Shown: one piece after another, positions 22,011 to 28,837 of the stretch | Layout: each line of letters opens with the position of its first letter | How positions within the stretch are numbered: position 1 is the stretch's first letter | Origin: a virus | Direction: 5' to 3' (one strand) | DNA length: 38,923 bases | IMG/VR virus record: IMGVR_UViG_3300044987_003178 | Coordinates: 1-38,923 of that record | Made by a program: the position numbers and the translations under genes | The notes under the pieces: generated by a model | What the model saw: the letters and a program-made list of their open reading frames with translations, nothing else | Database searches by the model: none | Told to the model about the DNA's origin: nothing

Positions 22011-22193
22011 GCGCCTGCCTTCCGTCGCCTACAGGAGGCGGCGCGGCCGGGCCGCAAGAGCCAGGCGGGCCCGACCGCGCCGCGAGGACGGGGTGAACGT
22101 CCTGGGCAGACGCTAGCGGAGGGGACTGTTCGAAGAGGGCTCTCGAATCGCCGGGAGGCAGCCGATAGATGAGGGGTCGACCTTGGAGGAGCC
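22011..22193. promoter_or_regulatory. Divergent control region
   Basis: This 183-bp gap separates the leftward transglycosylase gene from the only rightward gene, so both operons must start here. It contains an imperfect palindrome at 22129-22147 (TTCGAAGAG-GG-CTCTCGAA), about 47 bp before the rightward start, suitable as an operator. A GATAGA box at about 22165 could be a rightward -10. No clear -35 is visible for either direction. Confidence 0.4.
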
Positions 22194-22922
22194 ATGGATC
22201 GTCGTCTCGTTCTCGCTGCCTGTGTGGCGGCAGTCATCTGTCTCACCCTGCCAGCAGTGGCATCAGCAGCGGCATCGTGGGCTGGGACCTGGGTGAAGGT
22301 CGCGGACGGAGCCGCGTACACGCCGACGAGCTCCGTCAAGGTCTCGTTCTACGGGACATGCACCTATGACGACTACTTCCACACGCAGCTGGTCCCGGCG
22401 ATCAGCGGAGACCTCACGTCTGGCCCCAAGTGGACGAACATGCCCGTTGACGACTCCGGCTTCGAGCAGAACGGCAAATACATGACCAGTTGGGTGTCCG
22501 GCGCCGAGGGAGACATCCCTCTCGCCCCAGGAGACGGGGTCAAGCGCGTCCAGATGCAGATCTGGAACCAGGCGATCACCGCGTTCTCCCCCATCTACAC
22601 AGCGACGGTCACCCTCGACACCCGCGGCCCAAGGACCGTCGCCCCGTACCGCCTCACCGCGAAGAAGGGCGGCTACGTCACGGTCTCCTACCAGGCGCAG
22701 GACGAGCTCAGCCCGACAGCTACTGTCTCCATCCAGCTGCGGAGCTCAGCCGGCAAGAAGCTGAAGACCATCCACCTCGGCGACCAAGAGACCGGGAAGC
22801 TGCTCACCTACCTGCTCAAGGTCAGCCTGCCGAACGGCGCGTACAAGTACGCTGTGCTCGCCACCGACCTGGCCGGCAACGCCGCCTCGAAGGTCGGGAC
22901 GAACGGCCTCACGGTCCGCTGA
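22194..22922 (+). CDS. Secreted Ig-like domain protein, probable moron
   Basis: A 242-residue protein and the only plus-strand gene. The ATG follows TTGGAGGAGCC. A signal peptide is clear (residues 1-26, hydrophobic LVLAACVAAVICLTLPAVAS, then Ala-rich cleavage site). Residues about 30-135 are beta-rich. Residues about 140-242 form an Ig/FlgD-like repeat (RLTAKKGGYVTVSYQAQDEL ... GAYKYAVLATDLAGNAAS) of the kind common in secreted actinobacterial proteins. Its own orientation and control suggest expression from the prophage, for example altering the host surface or excluding other phages. Confidence 0.75.
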   Translation: MDRRLVLAACVAAVICLTLPAVASAAASWAGTWVKVADGAAYTPTSSVKVSFYGTCTYDDYFHTQLVPAISGDLTSGPKWTNMPVDDSGFEQNGKYMTSWVSGAEGDIPLAPGDGVKRVQMQIWNQAITAFSPIYTATVTLDTRGPRTVAPYRLTAKKGGYVTVSYQAQDELSPTATVSIQLRSSAGKKLKTIHLGDQETGKLLTYLLKVSLPNGAYKYAVLATDLAGNAASKVGTNGLTVR

Positions 22923-22955
22923 GGAGCGCGGGGAGCCGAACGGCCGCGGGATCGC
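22923..22955. terminator. Convergent-gene hairpin
   Basis: The 33 bp between two facing stop codons holds nested inverted repeats (CGCGG ... CCGCG around GCC-GAAC-GGC). A bidirectional terminator is expected here by position. The stem is imperfect and has no T-run. Confidence 0.35.
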
Positions 22956-23429
22956 TCAGATGCTTCCCTCTGCGCTGGCCGACTCCATCGGGTCCTCGAC
23001 CACGACGCCCGGCTCCTCCGCCGCCCTTCCGGCGCTCTTCCTCGTCGCCCGCCCGAGCGCGGCCGCCTTCTTGACCAGGCGCGCCGTGTCGTCGCCGAGG
23101 ACGTCCGGGCGGATGACCTCCTCTACGAGGATCGTGGCGATCTCCTCGAGCGTCGCGAGGTGGCCGGTGTCGGCGCGCATCTCGGCCCGGAGAGCGCGCA
23201 GCATCTTCTCCTTGAGCAGGGCCCGGGCCGCGTTCGGCCCTGAGAGCGCAGCCTTCTTCGTGTAGTAGCTGTCGATCTCGTGGGTCCAGAAGACCTGCGT
23301 GGTGTCGGCATGGAAGGCTGCGAACTGCACGCCGCCGGCCGTGTCGTCGACGGTGAGGCGTTGGTCGGCCTGGGCGGCGTTCGGGATGAGGGTGTGCGAC
23401 GACCTGGCGTCGCTGTTCAGTATGCTCAT
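22956..23429 (-). CDS. Hypothetical protein, last gene of the late operon
   Basis: A 157-residue protein starting MSILNSDARSSHTLIPNAAQ. The ATG at 23429 has an excellent TAGGAGGA site, which excludes the longer frame. The centre (FAAFHADTTQVFWTHEIDSY, then LLKEKMLRALRAEMRADTGH) is mostly helical, and the C-terminus is charged. It follows the endolysin gene by 8 bp and ends 33 bp from the convergent gene. Structural or lysis-linked roles are both possible. I do not recognise the family. Confidence 0.7.
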   Translation of the reverse strand: MSILNSDARSSHTLIPNAAQADQRLTVDDTAGGVQFAAFHADTTQVFWTHEIDSYYTKKAALSGPNAARALLKEKMLRALRAEMRADTGHLATLEEIATILVEEVIRPDVLGDDTARLVKKAAALGRATRKSAGRAAEEPGVVVEDPMESASAEGSI

Positions 23430-23437
23430 GGATCCTC

Positions 23438-24205
23438 CTATCGTTCGAACACTACAAACCAGCTCTGCCGGGCTTCGCGAGTGTGGTAGCCGACGCCCTG
23501 GCGGCCGTTCGCCAGCGTGGCGTTGGCCTCCAGGGTCGCGAACCGCGCGCGCGAGCCGCCCTCCCAGGAAACGAACATGAACCAGTGGTCGGGGTCGGAG
23601 CGGCCGCTCCAGTCGATGACGCCGCCGTTGCCCGGCCGCGGGTCGCTCGTAAGGTGCAGGCCGTTGCGGCCGGCCGCGGCGTCGGTGAGAAACGCGTCCG
23701 TGTTCTCCCAGCGGCTTCCGCGCACGACGGCCGTGCTGCCGGCCTTGTGGTACCAGTACGCCCCGGCACGCACGCAGTAGGCGCCGCCGTCGTTGTCGTG
23801 GTCGCCGACGGTGCCGTCGGCCCACCAGTCGTTGTACTTGATGGCGTTGGCCGGCCCCTCGAGGCGGCCGACGTCGTGCCTCGCGATCGCCAGCGCCTTG
23901 AGGCGCAGCGCCCCCTCGCCGGTCACCTTGGCGAGCCGCGCCTTGCGTCGCGCCGCGAGTTCGGGCGGCAACTTGCGCTCGCCGGTCAGGTAGCCGAGGA
24001 GAGGCTCACCGGCGACTGGACGGATGTCGTCCTTCGCGTAACCGAGCGCGTACTTGGCCTGCTGCACAGCGGCACAGGTGAGCGGCCCCATCTCGCCGTC
24101 CACGTGCAGCTTGCGGTCGGGCTTGAAGCGGACGCTTGTGTTCAGCGCGATCTGCAGGGCCGTGACTCGCGGTCCCTTGTCGCCGTACTGGAGCAGTGTG
24201 GGCAT
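23438..24205 (-). CDS. Endolysin: peptidoglycan-binding plus CHAP-like domain
   Basis: A 255-residue lysin. Residues 1-60 match a PG_binding_1 repeat (YGDKGPRVTALQIALNTSVR; HVDGEMGPLTCAAVQQAKYA). After a helical linker, residues 105-255 form a CHAP-like cysteine hydrolase with candidate C144 (GGAYCVRAGA), H207 (DPDHWFMFVSW) and 'GVIDW' before the histidine. It would cleave peptidoglycan peptide bonds at lysis. The ATG at 24205 is chosen over the GTG one codon earlier because GGGAGG is then well spaced. It overlaps the stop of the holin candidate by one base. Confidence 0.85.
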   Translation of the reverse strand: MPTLLQYGDKGPRVTALQIALNTSVRFKPDRKLHVDGEMGPLTCAAVQQAKYALGYAKDDIRPVAGEPLLGYLTGERKLPPELAARRKARLAKVTGEGALRLKALAIARHDVGRLEGPANAIKYNDWWADGTVGDHDNDGGAYCVRAGAYWYHKAGSTAVVRGSRWENTDAFLTDAAAGRNGLHLTSDPRPGNGGVIDWSGRSDPDHWFMFVSWEGGSRARFATLEANATLANGRQGVGYHTREARQSWFVVFER

Positions 24206-24672
24206 CACGGCCTCCCGAAGACGAGGTAGTTGACCAGCGCGAGCGAGACGCCGCCCGCCACGAAGATCACGAGCTTGCCGAGGGTGCCTGCAAAGAAGAC
24301 CACGAGCCGCGTGTTGAAGTCGGCGTCGTCTGCGGCCGAACCACGACTGCTGGAGAAGTCCGCGCCGTCCGGATCGCCGGCGCGCCGCACCTGGAGGACG
24401 TGGTGTCGCTCCATGTGGTCGGCGTGCAGGACGCCGTGATCGTGCGCGCCCGAGTCGCCGCAGTGCACGACGAAGTCCTCACAGTCGACCTTGTCCGCGA
24501 GGAGCTGCCCAAGACTGCTGATACAGCCCATCGTCTCCGCGTGACGCTCGCGGGAGTCGGCGTCGACCGCGAACAGCAGCTCCTTGACGTCCTGCGCCCC
24601 GATGGGATCGCCGTTGCGCTTCTGCGCCCACTCGCGAAGCTTGGAGTCGGTGTGCTGACCGGGCCCGGTCAT
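24205..24672 (-). CDS. Membrane-anchored protein, holin candidate
   Basis: A 155-residue protein encoded directly before the endolysin, with translational coupling. Residues 10-62 are helical and charged. Residues 64-91 are unusually rich in His and Cys (DCEDFVVHCGDSGAHDHG and following), a possible metal site. Residues 123-152 form one long membrane segment (LVVFFAGTLGKLVIFVAGGV). Position favours a holin or spanin-like role, although the large soluble N-terminal part is not typical of a holin. Confidence 0.6.
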   Translation of the reverse strand: MTGPGQHTDSKLREWAQKRNGDPIGAQDVKELLFAVDADSRERHAETMGCISSLGQLLADKVDCEDFVVHCGDSGAHDHGVLHADHMERHHVLQVRRAGDPDGADFSSSRGSAADDADFNTRLVVFFAGTLGKLVIFVAGGVSLALVNYLVFGRP

Positions 24673-25088
24673 GGCAGCCTCCAGAACCAGAGGTCGAGCT
24701 TCGCGATGCGCTCGCGGATGTAGAGCAGGTCGTGCTCCGGATCCGGGGCATCGCCGACGCCGGTGGTGAAGTACCGCGACGTCCCGCCCGGCTCCGCGAA
24801 CTCGACGACGCCGGCGAGGACGACGGCCTCCTGGATGGTGGTGACGAGCTCCTCGAGGTCGCCACCGGAGCCGCCGTCTGTCTCGTGGACGAAGATGGGC
24901 ATGAACATGCGCACGAGCGGCTCATGGACGTTGAGCTGGCGGATCGCGCCGGTGTAGTTGCGCGTCTCGCGGGACGCCTTCTGCGTGCTGCCGAGCTTGA
25001 AGCCTTTGCACAGGAAGGTGTTCGCGCGGTCGTTCAGGTTCAATACCTCACCGCCGGCAGGGGTGAACTTGAAGACGTGGTTGGCCAT
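24669..25088 (-). CDS. Minor tail protein
   Basis: A 139-residue protein beginning MANHVFKFTPAGGEVLNLND. It lies between the large hub protein and the holin candidate. The centre has 'ETRNYTGAIRQLNVHEPLVR' and the C-terminus 'DLLYIRERIAKLDLWFWRLP'. Start and stop codons overlap both neighbours. Beta-rich sequence and position suggest a tail-tip or baseplate component. No family identified. Confidence 0.6.
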   Translation of the reverse strand: MANHVFKFTPAGGEVLNLNDRANTFLCKGFKLGSTQKASRETRNYTGAIRQLNVHEPLVRMFMPIFVHETDGGSGGDLEELVTTIQEAVVLAGVVEFAEPGGTSRYFTTGVGDAPDPEHDLLYIRERIAKLDLWFWRLP

Positions 25089-28000
25089 CAGCGCCTCCTG
25101 GTCGCATAGGGCAGCGGAGGCCGCTGCAGGAACGCGTTCGACGGAGCCGCCGAATACGGTTGTCCCGGTCGCGCCTGGAACCTGTCCAGGTAACCTGTGC
25201 CACCGAGGCTCAGGGTCACCGTGTCGGAGCCCGCGTCGACGGCCATGCGCGTGATGACCGCGCCCTGCACGTCGACCTCCGGTCCCGTGACGTCGACTTC
25301 GTAGGCGACTTTCATGGCGCAGGCGCCCTCGATGCCCTCCAGGGTGATGGTCCCCTCCCACTCGGGGCCGTCGCCGGTGGTGCCGCGCTCGATGATGTAG
25401 GACTGCGCCACCGGGGCCGCGCCGGCCGCCGAGTGCACGGTCTGGCTCGCGTCCACGAGGGCGCTGGTCGTGGGCAGGTCGGAGACTTCGTCGCCGTCGA
25501 TGTCGAACGCCTTGCTGGTCGGCACCCATGCGGCCAGAACGCGGCGGTCGTCGACGTCGTTCATCGGTTCCGTGTAGACCACGCGGGCCGTCTCGATCGT
25601 GCCCTCGGCGCGCACGTTCGCCTCGCAGCGCACGCCGGGGATGGTCGCATCCACAGTGTAGGTGCCGCGCACCGGCACGCAGAAGAAGCTCGGGTCCCAG
25701 CCCCAGTACAGGCGCTCAGCCGACATGCCGACGCCACGCTGGATGGCCGCCAGCCTGGTCGCAAAGGGATCGATCTTGACGTCCTGCCCCTCGGCTGCCG
25801 TGAGCTGCGCGATCTCGCCGCCCCCGGAGGCCGCGGCGATCATGGCGGTGAGGTCTCCGGCACCAGGATCATGGTCGTTCGCCAGTGCCTTGACCTCGCG
25901 GAGCTCCACGTACTGCGAGCCCTCCGTGAACATCTGGTTGCAGGCGCGCCAGTACATCCACTCGGGCGGCTCATCACGCACGTCGCCATAGGTCTCGAGC
26001 GGGTCCTCCCAGCCGTGGCTCGAGGAGAACGGCAGCTGCAGGACGGCGAAGGTGGAGTAGAAGACCAGCAGCGTCGCGTCACAGGCAAGGCTTATGGTCT
26101 CCTCGGCGGCTGCGCTCTCGAGGACCGGGTTGCCGTACTCGTCGAAGACGTATTCGCCGGCGTCGTAGCCGGGTGTGCCGGGGACCATCGTCTCGCCGGT
26201 CACCGGATCGACCTTGCGGTAGACGGCGGCGGCGGTGTTGGCCTGGCCGGCGGTGCCCTGGTCGCCCGGCCCCCAGCGATAGAGGAGGTGTTCGTCGGTG
26301 AGCATGGCGATGGGGTCGCGCACCGGCAGGGTCCGCGGGTCGTCGACGGCGTAGAGGCCGGCCCAGAGGCTGCCCGGCGGGTCGATGCCGTAGAACTCCC
26401 ACTCGGTGATCTGCGGGAAGTCGGCGATGGCCCAATCGAGGTCGCGCCAGGAGAGCACGCGGCGCGTGCCGTCCGTCACGTCGTCGCGCATGAGGGCCGC
26501 GGAATCACCGCCGCCGGAGTCGGCGGTCGGCGTGGCCAGGTTGTACCGCGCCTTCGCCCGCAGCCCTGACCAACGCTCGTCCGTGACGCCCTTGCCGGCG
26601 CGCGCGTAGAAGGCGGCCCAGAGGACGGGCGGCGCCGGGCAGTCGGCCGAGTATGTGCCTCTCCCCTCGCTCGCCCCGGTCACCGGCGGCGGCAGTGTGT
26701 TGCCGCGGTAGCCGGTGTACTCGGCGGCGCCACTCGTGCCCGGCGGCGTGCGGTAGACCGCGACGGTGCCCTCTTCGATGTCGGCGCTCTGGAACCCGAT
26801 GCCGTTGCCGGTGTTCATCGTGATCTCGAAGCCGGCCGTGCCCGGCGTCGAATTCCAGTTCTGGCAGTCGAGCTGCGCCCACGTCTCGGTGACGTCGGAG
26901 TCGGAGCCCACCCAGGAGAAGTCCTCGACCTTGTTGTGGTCCTTTGCCGGCCCATCGCACACCACCTCATAGGTGATGAACTCGCCCGTGTAGACCTTCT
27001 CTGGCTGGTTCACGACCTCGCCATGGTAGAGATCGCCCCACGGCGAGGTGATAGCGATCTCCTCGCCGTTCGCCGGCACCGGGCACGGAGGGCTCATGCG
27101 GAACGAGCACGGGCCATAGCCTCCCGAGACGTTGCTCTCCCAGCGCAGGGCCGAGTCGACATCGATGAAGGGCGTGAAGTCGACGCCGCCGATCGCGATG
27201 TGGATGTTCCCGATGAGCGTGTGCTCGCCAGACGTGAGCGCGGGGTTCGGCGTGACCGGCGGCCAGACCGGAGAACCGGCCGGCGGCTCCGGCAGGGGCA
27301 CGTGGCCGTAGACGTCGAGGACGCGCAGGAAGCCCCGCACCTCGGCGGCGGCGATCGTGAGACTGCCGGCAAGGCTGTAGTCGCCGCCGCCGTAGGGCGT
27401 GACGAGGATGGTCCCGGAGACCTGCGCGCGCGCCGTGCGCATGACGCCGGCAGCGTGCATCGTGGTGGAGATGGCGCCCGCGGCCGCAGCCGGGGCGGTA
27501 GTGAGGCCGCCGGCGAGCTTCGGCGGGGCGTAGAGGGCGCCGGAGACTTGGGCTGCGGCGGCAGTGAGAGCGCCAGAGGCCGCCCCGGGGTCGCTGGGAG
27601 CCTTGATCGCGACGCCGACGATACACTGCCTGACGGTGCCGGAGCACAGATAGGACCAGTTCCCTGTCGAGCCGGTGCCACTCGCGGTCCCGTAAGCCAT
27701 ACAGCCGCTGCTGTAGGCGTTAGAGATGTCGAACGCCTCGGACCACGACGACGGGTTCTGAGAGGCCACGGCATGACTGGAGAACGAATGCCCCCCGACC
27801 TGGGCCTGACCGAACATCACCAGCACCTGGTCATCCGTGGTTGTGCTGATCGACAGGTCGTAAGCTGGAGCGTTCGTGGTCGACGACGCGCCGTAGGCTC
27901 CGGAGTCGACTGTCGGCGCGGTTTGATGCGTTCCGGAGAAGGCCGCCAGGGAGACAAGCCCGGTCTTGGCGGAGGCGAGCGTGAAGGTGAAGTCAGAAGC

Positions 28001-28240
28001 GGCGACGTCCGCAGCCTCGGCGATCTTCCAGTAGAGGTATGCGCCCAGGTATCCCGAGCCGTAAGCAACGGCACTGCTGAAGCCACTCGGCGGAGTGACA
28101 GACGCCGGGTTCGTCGTGTTGTCGATGCCGAGCCAGGCAAGCATGAGGTCGCCGACCTCGAGCCCCGTCGGCTTCCCGACTACCCAACTCGTGGTCGAGT
28201 AGGGCTGCGCCGTCGCGGTCGCTCTATGGGCGATGGTCAT
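25088..28240 (-). CDS. Large tail-tip/hub protein with N-terminal adhesin-like domain
   Basis: A 1050-residue protein. Residues 1-215 form a beta-rich domain (SWVVGKPTGLEVGDLMLAWL; 'VSLAAFSGTHQTAPTV') seen at the start of many actinophage minor tail proteins. Residues 215-305 are Ala/Gly-rich with three loosely repeated 'QVSG' or 'EVRG' segments. Residues from about 340 resemble a tail hub or tail-protein-D region (IGGVDFTPFIDVDSALRWES, then DLYHGEVVNQPEKVYTGEFI). The rest is beta-rich and includes a large insertion. It is likely to close the tail tip and contact the host surface. Domain limits are approximate. Confidence 0.75.
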   Translation of the reverse strand: MTIAHRATATAQPYSTTSWVVGKPTGLEVGDLMLAWLGIDNTTNPASVTPPSGFSSAVAYGSGYLGAYLYWKIAEAADVAASDFTFTLASAKTGLVSLAAFSGTHQTAPTVDSGAYGASSTTNAPAYDLSISTTTDDQVLVMFGQAQVGGHSFSSHAVASQNPSSWSEAFDISNAYSSGCMAYGTASGTGSTGNWSYLCSGTVRQCIVGVAIKAPSDPGAASGALTAAAAQVSGALYAPPKLAGGLTTAPAAAAGAISTTMHAAGVMRTARAQVSGTILVTPYGGGDYSLAGSLTIAAAEVRGFLRVLDVYGHVPLPEPPAGSPVWPPVTPNPALTSGEHTLIGNIHIAIGGVDFTPFIDVDSALRWESNVSGGYGPCSFRMSPPCPVPANGEEIAITSPWGDLYHGEVVNQPEKVYTGEFITYEVVCDGPAKDHNKVEDFSWVGSDSDVTETWAQLDCQNWNSTPGTAGFEITMNTGNGIGFQSADIEEGTVAVYRTPPGTSGAAEYTGYRGNTLPPPVTGASEGRGTYSADCPAPPVLWAAFYARAGKGVTDERWSGLRAKARYNLATPTADSGGGDSAALMRDDVTDGTRRVLSWRDLDWAIADFPQITEWEFYGIDPPGSLWAGLYAVDDPRTLPVRDPIAMLTDEHLLYRWGPGDQGTAGQANTAAAVYRKVDPVTGETMVPGTPGYDAGEYVFDEYGNPVLESAAAEETISLACDATLLVFYSTFAVLQLPFSSSHGWEDPLETYGDVRDEPPEWMYWRACNQMFTEGSQYVELREVKALANDHDPGAGDLTAMIAAASGGGEIAQLTAAEGQDVKIDPFATRLAAIQRGVGMSAERLYWGWDPSFFCVPVRGTYTVDATIPGVRCEANVRAEGTIETARVVYTEPMNDVDDRRVLAAWVPTSKAFDIDGDEVSDLPTTSALVDASQTVHSAAGAAPVAQSYIIERGTTGDGPEWEGTITLEGIEGACAMKVAYEVDVTGPEVDVQGAVITRMAVDAGSDTVTLSLGGTGYLDRFQARPGQPYSAAPSNAFLQRPPLPYATRRR

Positions 28241-28269
28241 CCGGGGCTCCGCCTATCTCCTGGTCGAGA

Positions 28270-28716
28270 TCACGCCTGGTTGATGGGGACCGAGATCTTG
28301 AGCGCCGTGACCGCAACGCTGGACCCGGCTGCGATGATCGCCGCGTTGCTCACGAGGTCATCGCCAGCGGTCGCCGAGGCAGTGCCCTGGACGATGCACG
28401 TGTCGTCACTCTTGCAGAGGCGGAAGTGCGTGATAGCACTGGCGTTTCCGGTTGCCGAGGCGTCCTCTAGGTCCGGGTCGACGTCGAGGTCTGCCTCGGC
28501 CGCGAGGTTGCCGCCGCTGTACGCGGCTGCACCGAAGGCCGGGTTGTTCAGCGTGATGGTCGCCACCTCGGTCGCCGCAGCCGTGTTCGCGGTCGCGGGC
28601 TCGGCCCCGGTGTAGATGACGAGCTTCCCCGGGCTTGCGCCGTCGAGGATGTCGACGAGCGCGTCGCACATGGCGACCGCCGCCGCCTGAGAGACTCTGC
28701 AGTGGTGGGCCGCCAT
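28270..28716 (-). CDS. Tail-associated structural protein
   Basis: A 148-residue Ala/Thr/Asp-rich protein beginning MAAHHCRVSQAAAVAMCDAL. 'GKLVIYTGAEPATANTAA' and 'TITLNNPAFGAAAYSGGNL' give a beta-strand pattern seen in small phage tail proteins. The ATG at 28716 has GGAAGG 8 bases upstream and is preferred to an in-frame GTG at 28725, which would sit on that site. It is encoded between two adhesin-type tail genes. Fibre-associated function is inferred. Confidence 0.65.
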   Translation of the reverse strand: MAAHHCRVSQAAAVAMCDALVDILDGASPGKLVIYTGAEPATANTAAATEVATITLNNPAFGAAAYSGGNLAAEADLDVDPDLEDASATGNASAITHFRLCKSDDTCIVQGTASATAGDDLVSNAAIIAAGSSVAVTALKISVPINQA

Positions 28717-28717
28717 G

Positions 28718-28837
28718 TCAGTCACCTTCCTTGGTCTTGGTATCCACGGGCGGCCTCACGACGAGGACGCCCGTGACCTTCACTTTGATGGGGAGCACGA
28801 CGGTGGCCGTCTCCCTGCGCGCGTCGCCTTCAGTCAT
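28718..28837 (-). CDS. 39-residue protein between tail genes
   Basis: A short frame starting MTEGDARRETATVVLPIKVK and ending in charged residues. Its ATG overlaps the stop of the glycine-rich protein gene (TGATG), and its stop lies just before the next ATG. This fills an otherwise empty gap with a coupled gene. It resembles one beta hairpin. Possible roles are a small tail peptide or a translation-coupling spacer. Confidence 0.5.
   Translation of the reverse strand: MTEGDARRETATVVLPIKVKVTGVLVVRPPVDTKTKEGD

Noticed and set aside
26936-28615. Plus-strand 559-residue open frame opposite the hub protein
   Set aside because: Arg/Asp/Gly-rich antisense shadow of a gene with clear tail features and coupled start and stop codons.
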